Positions 17,654-26,108 of a stretch of 64,000 bases of DNA are shown here, in pieces. Each line of letters starts with the position of its first letter. Within the stretch, counting starts at the first letter, position 1. The stretch is from Brevibacterium sp. XM4083. Lineage in GTDB: Bacteria; Actinomycetota; Actinomycetes; Actinomycetales; Brevibacteriaceae. The stretch spans positions 248,001-312,000 of the forward strand of contig NZ_VFYR02000005.1 in the NCBI RefSeq assembly GCF_006489205.2. The letters are read 5' to 3'. A program made the translations under genes and the position numbers. The notes under the pieces were generated by a model. That model saw only the letters and a program-made list of their open reading frames with translations. It was not told the DNA's origin and ran no database searches.

Positions 17654-19069
17654 ATGTCAGAGAACGAGAACACTGAATCCCGATTCCGGCTGAAGGGGGC
17701 ATGGAACTCCTCCCGCGGAGACCGCAGCCGCTCGCGCCGGCGCAATGACGACGAGGCGGTGCGCGCCGGAGACGTCAGCTCCACCGAGGTCGCGCACGCC
17801 CGCCTCGACGCCGGTTCCGAACCGTACGTGTCCCCGGGCCTCAGAGTCGCCGCCGCATGGTCGTGGCGCTCGATCGTCGTCCTCGTCGGCATCGGCGTGG
17901 CCTTCTGGCTGCTGTCGAAGGTCTGGGACGTGCTCCTGCCCGTGCTCATCGCGCTGCTGCTGGCCGCGCTGCTCGGTCCGCTCACCGACTGGCTCGCGAA
18001 GCGGATGCCGCGCGGTCTTGCCGCCGCCATCGCCTTCGTCGGCTTCATCGTCGTCGTCGTCGGACTCTTCACCCTCGTCGGGCAGCAGATCTACTCCGGG
18101 ATGCCCGATCTCATCGATCAGGTGATCACCGGATTCTCGAGCATCAGCGACTGGCTCGCGCACAACCCGTTCGGCATCGATTCGGGAACGATCTCGACCT
18201 ACATCGACGACGCGATCCAGTCGGCGACCCAGTTCCTCCAGAACAACGGCTCGCAGCTGCTCGGCGGAGCGCTCCAGGCGACCACCTCGGTGGGTTCGTT
18301 CCTCGCCGGTCTCCTCATGACCCTCTTCGCGACGTTCTTCTTCCTCTACGACGGCAAGCGCATCTTCGGGTGGGTCGCGAACCTCCTCCCGATCCCCGCC
18401 CAGCCGGTCGCGATCGGCGCCGCCCGTCGCGGGTGGACCACACTGACCCAGTACGTGCGGGTGCAGATCCTCGTCGCCGCCGTCGATGCGATCGGCATCG
18501 GCATCGGTGCCGCGATCCTCGGCGTGCCGCTCGTCATCCCGATGACCCTGCTCGTCTTCCTCTCCTCGTTCGTGCCGATCGTCGGTGCCGTCGCCTCGGG
18601 CATCGTCGCCGTCGTCGTCGCGCTCGTGTCGAACGGCCTCGTCTCGGCGATCATCATGCTCGCCGTCGTCATCGGCGTCCAGCAGCTCGAAGGCCATGTC
18701 CTCCAGCCGTTCCTCATGGGCAAGGCCGTGTCCGTCCACCCGCTCGCCGTCGTCCTCGCCGTGGCCGCCGGAGGCTTCCTCTTCGGCATCGTCGGCGCCC
18801 TCTTCGCGGTGCCGCTCGTCGCCGTGCTCAACACCGTCGTCAGCTACATCGTCCACGCCAACGGTCCACGGGGAGGTGCGGCACCCCCGGAGGAGAGACC
18901 GGACACCGCCGAGGCGGATGCCGTGCTCGACTCCGCGCAGGCCAAGGTCGACGCGGCGGAGGCCAGGAGCGCCGCAGAGGGCCGCGATTCGGCCGAACCC
19001 GAGGACCTCCCCGGATCGGAGACCCCGAGCGGTCGCAGCGGCGCCGGCCGCGACGATCCGCAGCGCTGA
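17654..19069 (+). CDS. AI-2E family transporter (PF01594)
   Basis: A 471-residue membrane protein. A charged N-terminal tail (~65 residues, many Arg/Asp) precedes paired membrane helices (SIVVLVGIGVAFWLL, VLLPVLIALLLAALL). A long extracytoplasmic segment follows (~145-235), then a C-terminal block of helices containing the family's conserved VPIVGAVASGIVAVVVAL and QQLEGHVLQPFLMGKAVSVHPLAVVLAV. The acidic/Ala-rich C-terminal tail (~75 residues) is probably disordered. Members have been implicated in autoinducer-2 or Na+/H+ transport; the substrate here is unknown. The start was set at MSENEN, at the end of the divergent intergenic region. Confidence 0.87.
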   Translation: MSENENTESRFRLKGAWNSSRGDRSRSRRRNDDEAVRAGDVSSTEVAHARLDAGSEPYVSPGLRVAAAWSWRSIVVLVGIGVAFWLLSKVWDVLLPVLIALLLAALLGPLTDWLAKRMPRGLAAAIAFVGFIVVVVGLFTLVGQQIYSGMPDLIDQVITGFSSISDWLAHNPFGIDSGTISTYIDDAIQSATQFLQNNGSQLLGGALQATTSVGSFLAGLLMTLFATFFFLYDGKRIFGWVANLLPIPAQPVAIGAARRGWTTLTQYVRVQILVAAVDAIGIGIGAAILGVPLVIPMTLLVFLSSFVPIVGAVASGIVAVVVALVSNGLVSAIIMLAVVIGVQQLEGHVLQPFLMGKAVSVHPLAVVLAVAAGGFLFGIVGALFAVPLVAVLNTVVSYIVHANGPRGGAAPPEERPDTAEADAVLDSAQAKVDAAEARSAAEGRDSAEPEDLPGSETPSGRSGAGRDDPQR

Positions 19070-19076
19070 GTCCGCC

Positions 19077-19108
19077 CGGTGCTGAGCGGCCTCGACCGCT
19101 CAGCACCG
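19077..19108 (+). terminator. Terminator of the AI-2E family gene
   Basis: Perfect 13-bp stem (19077-19089 with 19096-19108) and a 6-nt loop, beginning 7 nt after the stop codon. Confidence 0.75.
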
Positions 19109-19140
19109 TGTCGTGGGGCGTCGTCCGCACGCGGAGAAGA

Positions 19141-19185
19141 GAAGACCGGTGGGCGGGTGCATGATGCACCCGCCCACCGGTCTTC
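19141..19185. terminator. Long terminator hairpin at the 3' end of greA
   Basis: A 22-nt arm and its exact reverse complement flank a single central base. The practical loop is ATGAT or similar. It lies 19 nt beyond the greA stop on the minus strand and can terminate both convergent genes. Confidence 0.75.
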
Positions 19186-19203
19186 GCTGCATCGCAGCCG
19201 GTC

Positions 19204-19698
19204 TCAGCCGGAGAAGGCCTCGATGTCGACGACCTCGACGGAGATCTCCTTGCCGTTGGGGGCCTCGTAGCTCGTCTTGTCGCCGACGGCGACGCCGAGC
19301 ACGGCCGCACCGAGCGGCGATTTCTCCGAGAACACGTCGATGTCGGAATCGCCGGCGATCTCGCGGCTGCCGAGCAGGAAGCGCATCTCGTTGCCGGCGA
19401 CCTTCGCGGTCACGACGGATCCGGGGGACACCGTCTTGCCGTCGCTCTCGCTCTCTCCGACCTTCGCGGACCGGAGTAGCTGTTCGAGCTGGCGAATGCG
19501 GGCCTCCTGCTTGCCCTGCTCTTCGCGTGCCGCGTGATAGCCGCCGTTCTCCTTCAAGTCACCCTCGTCGCGGGCGGCTTCGATTTTCTCAGCAATCTCT
19601 GCACGTCCCGGTCCGGAGAGGTGTTCCAGTTCCTTCGACAGACGGTCGAAGGCTTCCTGTGTCAACCATGTCTCTTCCTGGGTGACATCCTCGGTCAT
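19204..19698 (-). CDS. greA: Transcription elongation factor GreA
   Basis: A 164-residue factor with an N-terminal coiled coil (LTQEAFDRLSKELEHLSGPG) and the acidic tip EAARDEGDLKENGGYHAAREEQ, whose Asp/Glu residues stimulate RNA polymerase transcript cleavage. The C-terminal FKBP-like domain (SVVTAKV, LLGSREI, SPLGAAVLG) follows. The Met start follows GAAGGAGAAG; an upstream Met 15 codons earlier is less likely. Its leader carries an intrinsic terminator about 50 nt before the start codon, suggesting attenuation. Confidence 0.96.
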   Translation of the reverse strand: MTEDVTQEETWLTQEAFDRLSKELEHLSGPGRAEIAEKIEAARDEGDLKENGGYHAAREEQGKQEARIRQLEQLLRSAKVGESESDGKTVSPGSVVTAKVAGNEMRFLLGSREIAGDSDIDVFSEKSPLGAAVLGVAVGDKTSYEAPNGKEISVEVVDIEAFSG

Positions 19699-19744
19699 GA
19701 CTTCTCCTTCTTCGGTTCGGTGCACTGACGGCACGTCAGGCAAC

Positions 19745-19794
19745 GAAAAACCGGGCGTGGGGTACGCCCGGGTGGTGAATGAAACTACAGTCTA
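19745..19794 (-). promoter_or_regulatory. greA leader: -10 box followed by intrinsic terminator
   Basis: On the minus strand a TAGACT hexamer (19794-19789) would start transcription near 19782. It is followed by an 8-bp hairpin (CCGGGCGT/ACGCCCGG, 19751-19771, 5-nt loop) and then five U residues (19750-19746), 48 nt before the greA start codon. A ~37-nt terminated leader RNA would result. The hairpin could instead terminate readthrough from the DUF4307 gene, though that stop is ~180 nt upstream. Confidence 0.55.
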
Positions 19795-19952
19795 ACGCAT
19801 CTGCGGCGAAATACGATGATCTGGATCACCATCCGGACGCAGAAATCGTCCACGTCAGACCGCCTCGGCGAGGAACCAGTGGGAACAGGTGGCCTTGCGG
19901 CTCCAGCGCACGGCGGACGCATCCCGGTCGTTCGGCCTCGGGGTCGGCCGGC

Positions 19953-20375
19953 TCACTCGAACCAGCAGGCGTCGGCGTGGCCCGAGGCCGCGAGCTGCGT
20001 CGTCGCGACGGTGACGTCGATCTGCTTGGGCGAGGTGGGATCGGCCTGCGGGTCGGCCTCGAGACTGACCTCGGTGAAGCCGACGATCGCCTCGCGGTCG
20101 TTCGTCGCCTGCACGATGCAGTGCACGCTGCGGGTCTCATCAGGGTAGATGGCGACGCTGACCTGAGTCGTCGCGGAATCTACGATCTCATAATTGAGCG
20201 TCCGGGGGTCAGTGGGCTCCTGCGACGGCTGGAAGTTGATGACGCCGATGACGACGACGGCGACGGCGATGACCGCTGCGGCGATGATCGTGGCCCGGCG
20301 GCTGAGGCGCCGCTGCGGAGTGCGGCTGCGGCCGTAGCGGTCGCTCTGGGGGTCGGCGGCTGTAACCTCAGTCAT
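19953..20375 (-). CDS. DUF4307 single-pass membrane protein
   Basis: A 140-residue protein with a basic N-terminal tail (RYGRSRTPQRRLSRR), one transmembrane helix (IIAAAVIAVAVVVIGVI) and an extracytoplasmic beta-rich domain with one CIVQATNDREA segment and a C-terminal ACWFE. This is the DUF4307 layout (the M. tuberculosis homologue Rv1081c also sits between greA and mca). Start chosen at MTEVTAAD because a GAGGA lies 5-6 nt upstream. It is divergent from mca, with overlapping -10 boxes. Function unknown. Confidence 0.85.
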   Translation of the reverse strand: MTEVTAADPQSDRYGRSRTPQRRLSRRATIIAAAVIAVAVVVIGVINFQPSQEPTDPRTLNYEIVDSATTQVSVAIYPDETRSVHCIVQATNDREAIVGFTEVSLEADPQADPTSPKQIDVTVATTQLAASGHADACWFE

Positions 20376-20405
20376 TGAATTCCTCATCTGTCAGTCTCGC
20401 GCACT

Positions 20406-20415
20406 AACCTAGAGT
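20406..20415. promoter_or_regulatory. Overlapping divergent -10 boxes, DUF4307 gene / mca
   Basis: AACCTAGAGT contains TAGAGT (plus strand, 20410-20415, towards mca) and TAGGTT (minus strand, 20411-20406, towards the DUF4307 gene), which share two bases. Polymerase could not occupy both at once. No convincing -35 elements were seen. Confidence 0.4.
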
Positions 20416-20499
20416 AGTCGATCCGAGTTCTGCGATCATGTTCACGGGCACGTGGAGTGAGGAACGGCTCACGGCGAATCGAAAGGGATCTTCCGAGAA

Positions 20500-21483
20500 A
20501 TGACTGCGCTTCCATATGAGGGTCTGCGTCTGCTGGCAGTCCACGCCCACCCCGACGACGAATCGTCGAAGGGGGCTGCGACGAGCGCGAAGTACGCGGA
20601 CCTCGGCGCGCGCGTCCTCATCGCCTCGATGACCGGGGGAGAGGCCGGCGACATCCTCAATCCGGCGCTCCTCCAGTCGCCCAAGGCCGTCCGCGACATC
20701 GCGGGGCTGCGCCGTGAGGAGATGGCGGCCGCCGCTGCCGCGCTCGGCGCCGAGCACGTGTGGGTCGGTCATGTCGATTCGGGACTGCCCGACGGCGACA
20801 TCGACGAGGAGACCCCCACCGGCTGCTTCTACCGGGTGCCCGACGAGATCGCGATGCTGCCCCTCGTCCACATCATCCGGCAGTTCCGGCCCCAGGTCGT
20901 CACGACGTACGACGAGCTCGGCGGCTACCCGCACCCCGATCACATCAAGAACCACGCGGTGACGATGGCCGCCGTCGCCGCTGCCGCCGATCCGCAGGCG
21001 CACCCGGAGCTCGGCGAGCCGTGGCAGGTGCAGAAGGTCTACTACAACCAGGACCTCTCGGCGAAGAAGTGGATCACGATCCACGAGAAGATGACCGAGG
21101 CCGGTCTCGAGTCGCCGTTCGCCGACCATATCGAGGACTTCAGGAAGCGCGATGCCGAACGCGTCAACTGGCTGTCGACGCGCATCGACTGCAGCGAGTA
21201 CTTCGACGCCCGTGATCGCGCCCTGCTCTCCCACGCCACCCAGATCGATCCCGAAGGCGGGTTCTTCTCCGCCTCGCGGGTGGCGGCCCGGAAGTACTGG
21301 CCGACCGAGGAGTTCGAGCTCGCCGTCGACCGCACCGACCGGCCGCCGCTGACTCCGGGCGTCGACTTCCAGGAGTCCGATCTCTTCGCCGGCGTCCGAC
21401 GCGACGACGGCAGCACGGTCCCGGCCGAGGGCATGCTCCCGGCCTCACCCTCCGTCGACGAATACCAGGGAGAGCGCGCATGA
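20500..21483 (+). CDS. mca: Mycothiol S-conjugate amidase
   Basis: A 327-residue zinc amidase of the LmbE/PIG-L fold. The motif VHAHPDDE (His15, Asp20) and GGYPHPDHIKNH provide the zinc ligands, and TYDELGGYPHPDH is typical of Mca rather than of the deacetylase MshB. It cleaves mycothiol-drug conjugates to a mercapturic acid for export, so the organism very probably makes mycothiol. The stop overlaps the next gene by 4 nt. Context (greA, DUF4307, mca, small membrane protein) matches M. tuberculosis Rv1080c-Rv1083. Confidence 0.95.
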   Translation: MTALPYEGLRLLAVHAHPDDESSKGAATSAKYADLGARVLIASMTGGEAGDILNPALLQSPKAVRDIAGLRREEMAAAAAALGAEHVWVGHVDSGLPDGDIDEETPTGCFYRVPDEIAMLPLVHIIRQFRPQVVTTYDELGGYPHPDHIKNHAVTMAAVAAAADPQAHPELGEPWQVQKVYYNQDLSAKKWITIHEKMTEAGLESPFADHIEDFRKRDAERVNWLSTRIDCSEYFDARDRALLSHATQIDPEGGFFSASRVAARKYWPTEEFELAVDRTDRPPLTPGVDFQESDLFAGVRRDDGSTVPAEGMLPASPSVDEYQGERA

Positions 21484-21845
21484 GCATCATGGCAACCGAG
21501 TCGAGCCTGTCAGCGGTCGCGGTGCTCGCGGCGACCGGAACGGCGACCCCGTCGGGTGGGCCCGATCCCGACCTCGTCACGCCCGGCACGATCGGCTTCC
21601 TCACGACGTTTGCGATCGTCGTCGTCGCGATCTTCCTCATCCGCGACGCCCTCAAGCGCGTGCGCCGGGTGCGGGCGCGGTCCCGAGCCAGCGACGCCTA
21701 CCCGATCCCGCTGCGCAAGTACGCGGTGCCCAACCAGTCGAAGCTCTCCGGGGCCAACGCCCCCGAGGCCACCGGTGACGCCTCCGAGACCGACCAGGCC
21801 GATGCTGATGGTGGGGCCGAGGAGTCCCGGAAGCAGGACGGCTGA
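21480..21845 (+). CDS. Small single-pass membrane protein coupled to mca
   Basis: A 121-residue protein with one transmembrane helix (IGFLTTFAIVVVAIFLI, ~38-54), a basic juxtamembrane stretch (RDALKRVRRVRARSR) and an acidic C-terminal tail. Its ATG overlaps the mca stop (ATGA), so it is translationally coupled. The same position is occupied by Rv1083 in M. tuberculosis, indicating a conserved partner of unknown function. Confidence 0.8.
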   Translation: MSIMATESSLSAVAVLAATGTATPSGGPDPDLVTPGTIGFLTTFAIVVVAIFLIRDALKRVRRVRARSRASDAYPIPLRKYAVPNQSKLSGANAPEATGDASETDQADADGGAEESRKQDG

Positions 21846-21961
21846 ACATCTGAGGGGGTGGGGCGGGCGCCGTCCCGACCCCACCGGCAGCCCACAGCGC
21901 CGGATCCGCTGATCGCCGAGGCGGTCGCCGGGTCCGGCGCTGTTTTGTGTGCTGTGTGCTC

Positions 21962-22003
21962 GGCCGGTGCGGCGCGGCCGGTGCGGCGCGGCCGGTGCGG
22001 CGC
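21962..22003. repeat. Three tandem 14-bp GC-only repeats
   Basis: Three exact copies of GGCCGGTGCGGCGC lie between two convergent genes. The 14-bp unit does not preserve a reading frame, and the tract is followed by a further GGCCG. It may have arisen by slippage or form a G-rich structure. Confidence 0.8.
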
Positions 22004-22015
22004 GGCCGCCCGTGC

Positions 22016-22789
22016 TCAGTACGCGGCGACGGCCGCGACGAGGAGCGCGGCGAGGTGGCAGCCGTAGCCGGCGATCGTGAGGATGTGGAAGATCTCATGG
22101 AACCCGAGCCACCGCGGTGCCGGGTTGGGCCGCTTGATGCCGTAGATGACGGCACCGGCGATGTAGCAGACGCCGCCGACGACGATGAGGATGCCGACCG
22201 CTGGGATCGTCGCCCAGATCTGCGGGATGTAGCCGACTCCGGCGATGCCGAAGAAGACGTAGACGGGAACGAAGAGCCACCTCGGCGCGGTCGTGAAGAT
22301 CGTCCGGAACGCCACCCCGAGGGCCGCGGCGCCCCAGAGCACCGAGAGCAGGAGGATCGCCTGATCCGGTCGGAGCATGAGAACGGCGAGGGGGGTGTAG
22401 GTGCCGGCGGTGATGAGGAAGATGTTCGCGTGGTCGAGGCGGCGGAGGATGAGGCGGGCGCGGGTCCGCCAGCGGCCGCGGTGATAGACCGCGGAGGTGC
22501 CGAAGAGGAGCATGCCGGTCACCGCGAAGACCGAGGCCGCCAGCCGCGATTCGATCGTCGGGGAGATGATGACGAGGGCGAACCCGCCGATCATCGCCAG
22601 AGGGAACGCTCCGGCATGGAACCAGCCGCGCAGCTTCGGCTTGACCTGTCCGGCGAGTTTGCCGAGCTCCGAGCGCAGGGCCGTGCGGCGCCGGGCGATG
22701 CGCACGGGATACGCGCCGCCGGAGCGGGGCTGCCGGTCCGGCGATTCAAGACGGTCGAGCGCTGGCGGATCCGTGACGGGAGCGTTCAT
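22016..22789 (-). CDS. Hemolysin III / PAQR family membrane protein
   Basis: A 257-residue protein with about seven transmembrane helices. It has the PAQR/TrhA landmarks: FHAGAFPLAMIGG at helix 1, SAVYHRGRW, LDHANIFLITAGTYTPLAV and the C-terminal HEIFHILTIAGYGCHLAALL, whose histidines form the putative metal site. The N-terminal ~50 residues are polar and Arg rich and may be partly over-called, as a later start is possible. The homologue sits at the same place in M. tuberculosis (Rv1085c). The biochemical role is uncertain; the name is historical. Confidence 0.87.
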   Translation of the reverse strand: MNAPVTDPPALDRLESPDRQPRSGGAYPVRIARRRTALRSELGKLAGQVKPKLRGWFHAGAFPLAMIGGFALVIISPTIESRLAASVFAVTGMLLFGTSAVYHRGRWRTRARLILRRLDHANIFLITAGTYTPLAVLMLRPDQAILLLSVLWGAAALGVAFRTIFTTAPRWLFVPVYVFFGIAGVGYIPQIWATIPAVGILIVVGGVCYIAGAVIYGIKRPNPAPRWLGFHEIFHILTIAGYGCHLAALLVAAVAAY

Positions 22790-22997
22790 GGGTTCAATCT
22801 ACTGGCTTCTCCTGGCAGGATCCCCAGCGGCTCATGTGCCGGTCGTGGCAGTCCCATCCCGGGTGTGCCAGTCCCATCCCGGGGTGTGCGCTGACCTCGG
22901 AGAGTCACCGGCTGAGACCGACCGCAGGTGAGGCGGTCGGAGGATAGTACTCTGGATGATGTTCGACCGACCGGGACCGCAGGAGAAAGAAGGCGAC

Positions 22998-23759
22998 GTG
23001 GCACGACCGCTGAGCTTGCTCTACCGCCTCTACGAGCGGAGACTCCTGCGCGAGCTCGACACCTCGGTGCCCGTGCCCCGGCACGTCGGGGTCATCACCG
23101 ACGGCAACCGCCGCTGGGCGAAGGAATTCGGGGCGACGACCGCCGACGGCCACCGCGCGGGAGCCGACAAGATCGTCGAGTTCCTCGGCTGGTGCACGGA
23201 GGTCGACGTCGAGATCGTCACCCTCTACGTGCTCTCGAAGGAGAACCTCGCACGCTCGGCCGACGAGGTGGCCGTGCTCATCGAGATCATCTCCGACATG
23301 GTCGAGCGGATCGCGAAGCTCGACGGGGTGTGGGTCCAACTCGTCGGCGACCTCGACATCCTGCCTCCCGATCTGCGCGCCCGCCTCGAAGCCGCGGCCT
23401 CCTCGGACGGACGCGGGATGCGGGTCAACGTCGCCGTCGGCTACGGGGGTCGGCAGGAGATCGTCAACGCCGTGAAGTCCCTGCTGCGGACCCGAACCGA
23501 CGACGGCATCGACCTCGAGACGATCATCGCCGAACTCTCACCCGAGCAGATCGGGGCCCACCTCTACACGAAGGGTCAGCCCGACCCTGACCTCATCATC
23601 CGCTCCTCGGGCGAACAGCGGCTCTCCGGGTTCCTCATGTGGCAGAGCGCATACTCGGAGTTCTACTTCTGTGAGACGTACTGGCCCGACTTCCGGCGCA
23701 CCGACTTCCTCCGCGCCGTCCGCGACTACGGGCTGCGCCAGCGCCGCTTCGGCCGGTAG
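22998..23759 (+). CDS. uppS: Isoprenyl transferase (short-chain Z-prenyl diphosphate synthase type)
   Basis: A 253-residue cis-prenyltransferase. GVITDGNRRWAKEFG carries the catalytic Asp, GHRAGADKI and STENL-like SKENL follow, and RSSGEQRLSGFLMWQSAYSEFYF binds the homoallylic substrate. It is closest in context and sequence to Rv1086, which makes Z,E-farnesyl diphosphate. A second, longer synthase for decaprenyl phosphate would be expected elsewhere. Start chosen at GTG with AAGAAGG upstream, aligning with the family start. An ATG at 22959, just 5 nt after a TACTCT box, is the alternative if the mRNA is leaderless. Confidence 0.88.
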   Translation: MARPLSLLYRLYERRLLRELDTSVPVPRHVGVITDGNRRWAKEFGATTADGHRAGADKIVEFLGWCTEVDVEIVTLYVLSKENLARSADEVAVLIEIISDMVERIAKLDGVWVQLVGDLDILPPDLRARLEAAASSDGRGMRVNVAVGYGGRQEIVNAVKSLLRTRTDDGIDLETIIAELSPEQIGAHLYTKGQPDPDLIIRSSGEQRLSGFLMWQSAYSEFYFCETYWPDFRRTDFLRAVRDYGLRQRRFGR

Positions 23760-23767
23760 ACGGGCCC

Positions 23768-23787
23768 ACGGCCTCGGCGGAGGCCGT
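23768..23787. terminator. Short hairpin between uppS and methyltransferase
   Basis: ACGGCCT pairs with AGGCCGT around a 6-nt loop in the 60-bp convergent gap. There is no U-tract. Confidence 0.4.
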
Positions 23788-23819
23788 CGGACCAACCGCC
23801 GCATCTGTGGCCGCCGGGC

Positions 23820-24548
23820 TCAGCGCTTCTGCGCGACGAACACCCATTCGGCTCCGGGACGGTCCGGTGCGTCCCGGATATCGCGGACGGCGAAACCGGT
23901 CGCCTCGAGCGCCGCGTTGACCTCTCCCTGCGTGTGGAACCGCAGCCGGGAGCGCGAACCGATGACGTCCCCGGTGGCCGCGAACCGGTAGAGGTGGGAG
24001 AACGAGACGAACGGCAGGTCGACCTGGCCCAGTGCCAGGGTCTCCGTGACCTCGCCGATGCCGTCGACGTCGAGGGTGCGCGGCTGGCGCCGTCCCCACG
24101 CCTCCCAGGCCCGGAGAGCGGGGTCGCGGGTCTCGACGACGAGGTGACCACCGCGGCGCAGACCCCGGGCACAGCCGGCGAACGCGACTCGCAGGTCGTC
24201 GAGGCCGAGGAAGACCTGAGCGACGTTGCCGGTCATCGTCACGAGATCGGCGACAGCTGTGGGGATGTCCGCTGCGGTGCCGACGCGGAGATCGATGCTG
24301 AGCCCCTCCGCGGCGGCGTGCGCCGTCGCCAGCTCGATCGAGGCCCGGGCCGGATCGATGCCGAGGACGTCGCGGCCGGTGCGGGCGAGCCTGCGGGCGA
24401 GCACTCCGGTGCCGCACCCGAGGTCGATGACCGCCGACGCCGCGACCTCCTCGGCGAGGGAGGTGTAGAGGTCGAGATCGTCGCGGGAGCCCTCGAAGGC
24501 ATCGTAGACGGCGACGAGCTGCGGGTTCTCGAAGATCGCATCGGCCAT
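23820..24548 (-). CDS. Class I SAM-dependent methyltransferase
   Basis: A 242-residue protein with motif I VIDLGCGTGVLARRLA, GIDPA after strand 2, VTMTGNVAQVF at motif IV and GGHLVVETRDPALRAWEAW as the post-motif region. Substrate unknown. It is clearly paralogous to the methyltransferase near 53 kb (shared GNVAQ and SRN/TRDPxxRAWExW motifs). Divergent from phoH. Confidence 0.88.
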   Translation of the reverse strand: MADAIFENPQLVAVYDAFEGSRDDLDLYTSLAEEVAASAVIDLGCGTGVLARRLARTGRDVLGIDPARASIELATAHAAAEGLSIDLRVGTAADIPTAVADLVTMTGNVAQVFLGLDDLRVAFAGCARGLRRGGHLVVETRDPALRAWEAWGRRQPRTLDVDGIGEVTETLALGQVDLPFVSFSHLYRFAATGDVIGSRSRLRFHTQGEVNAALEATGFAVRDIRDAPDRPGAEWVFVAQKR

Positions 24549-24723
24549 GGGCCGAAACTATCACCCATCCCATTCATGCGAAGTTCATGACGCGGATGCG
24601 CGTGCCGGTACCGGGACACGCCCGAGACCGGGGTTAGGTTGGCTGTAGTTGGTCGACACCAACCCGGGGTTCGGGGGATGTCAGGACTTGGACCTCGGCG
24701 CTACGCACGCAACAGGGGTCCCC

Positions 24724-26031
24724 ATGGCCGAAAAGGTCCACACATACGTTCTCGACACCTCGGTGCTTCTCTCGGATCCGGGAGCACTGCTGAGATTCGC
24801 AGAGCATCACATCGTCATCCCTCTCGTCGTGGTCTCGGAGCTCGAGGCGAAACGGCACCATCCTGAACTCGGTTTCACTGCCCGCAAGGCCCTCCACATC
24901 CTCGACGACTTCCGCTCCGACTACGATCGCCTCGACGAGCCGATCCCCGTCGGCGACGCCGGGGGCACGGTGCGCGTCGAACTCAACCACATCGACGCCT
25001 CGACGATGCCCGTCGGCTTCGACCGGTCGGAGAACGACACGCGGATCCTCGCGGTCGCCCGCAACCTCGCCGCGGAGGGCCACGACGTCGTCGTCGTGAC
25101 GAAGGATGTGCCGATGCGCGTCAAGGCCTCGGCGCTCGGCCTCCAGGCCGAGGAGTACCTGGCCGAGCTCGCCACGGATTCGGGATTCACGGGGATGAGC
25201 GAACTCGCGCTCGGCGATGAGGAGATGTCGGAGTTCTACGACTCGGGGTCGATCCAGACCGCTGCGGTGGCCGACGAGGTCGTCAACACCGGGGTCGTCA
25301 TCACCTCACCGCGAGGATCGGCTCTCGGCCGGGTGCGGGCGAACAACACGGTCAGCCTCGTGCGCGGGGATCGGGACATCTTCGGCGTCCACGGGCGTTC
25401 GGCCGAGCAGCGGGTGGCCATCGACATGCTGCTCGACGACGAGCTGGGCATCGTGTCGCTGGGAGGGCGAGCCGGAACGGGGAAGTCCGCGCTCGCTCTC
25501 ATGGCGGGGCTGCAGAAGGTGCTCGAGGAGAACAAGCACTCGAAGATCATGGTCTTCCGCCCGCTCTACGCGGTCGGCGGCCAGAACCTCGGCTATCTGC
25601 CCGGCAGCGAGGGGGAGAAGATGAACCCCTGGGCCGAGGCGGTCTTCGACACGCTCAGCGCACTGGTGAGCAAGAACGTCATCGACGAGGTCGTCAACCG
25701 GGGGATCCTCGAGGTGCTGCCGCTCACGCATATCCGCGGGCGGTCGCTCCATGATGCGTTCGTCATCGTCGATGAGGCGCAGTCGCTCGAACGCAATGTG
25801 CTGCTCACGGTGCTCTCGCGCATCGGCATGAACTCGAAGGTCGTGCTCACCCATGATGTCGCGCAGCGGGACAATCTGCGGGTGGGGCGCCATGACGGGA
25901 TCGCCGCGGTCATCGAGAAGCTCAAAGGCCACGACCTCTTCTCCCACGTCACGCTCACCCGATCGGAGCGCTCGGACATCGCCGCCCTCGTCACCGACGT
26001 TCTCGAGGAGTTCGACCCGTTTCGATCCTAG
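24724..26031 (+). CDS. phoH2: PhoH family protein with N-terminal PIN domain (PhoH2)
   Basis: A 435-residue fusion. A PIN nuclease domain (~1-150: [37 protein letters not shown] with conserved acidic residues) precedes a PhoH helicase-like ATPase domain ([13 protein letters not shown], ~247-259; [13 protein letters not shown]). In mycobacteria PhoH2 is an RNA helicase/RNase and forms a toxin-antitoxin pair with a small upstream PhoAT. No such antitoxin gene is evident here. The start was placed at [13 protein letters not shown]. Upstream, GTTGGT-CGAC-ACCAAC at 24648-24663 is a possible leader hairpin. Confidence 0.9.
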   Translation: MAEKVHTYVLDTSVLLSDPGALLRFAEHHIVIPLVVVSELEAKRHHPELGFTARKALHILDDFRSDYDRLDEPIPVGDAGGTVRVELNHIDASTMPVGFDRSENDTRILAVARNLAAEGHDVVVVTKDVPMRVKASALGLQAEEYLAELATDSGFTGMSELALGDEEMSEFYDSGSIQTAAVADEVVNTGVVITSPRGSALGRVRANNTVSLVRGDRDIFGVHGRSAEQRVAIDMLLDDELGIVSLGGRAGTGKSALALMAGLQKVLEENKHSKIMVFRPLYAVGGQNLGYLPGSEGEKMNPWAEAVFDTLSALVSKNVIDEVVNRGILEVLPLTHIRGRSLHDAFVIVDEAQSLERNVLLTVLSRIGMNSKVVLTHDVAQRDNLRVGRHDGIAAVIEKLKGHDLFSHVTLTRSERSDIAALVTDVLEEFDPFRS

Positions 26032-26048
26032 GGTGTGCTCAGACGCGA

Positions 26049-26090
26049 CAGCGCCCGCCGGCGGTCGGAGGGGACCGGCGGCGGGCGCTG
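26049..26090. terminator. Bidirectional terminator, phoH2 / fumC
   Basis: 18-nt arms (26049-26066 and 26073-26090) pair with one mismatch around a 6-nt loop in the 77-bp convergent gap. Confidence 0.7.
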
Positions 26091-26108
26091 TGCGGAGATC
26101 GGGTCAGC

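Noticed and set aside
17657..18856. A 399-codon minus-strand open frame
   Set aside because: Antisense to the AI-2E family membrane protein; mostly Asp/Glu/Arg repeats.
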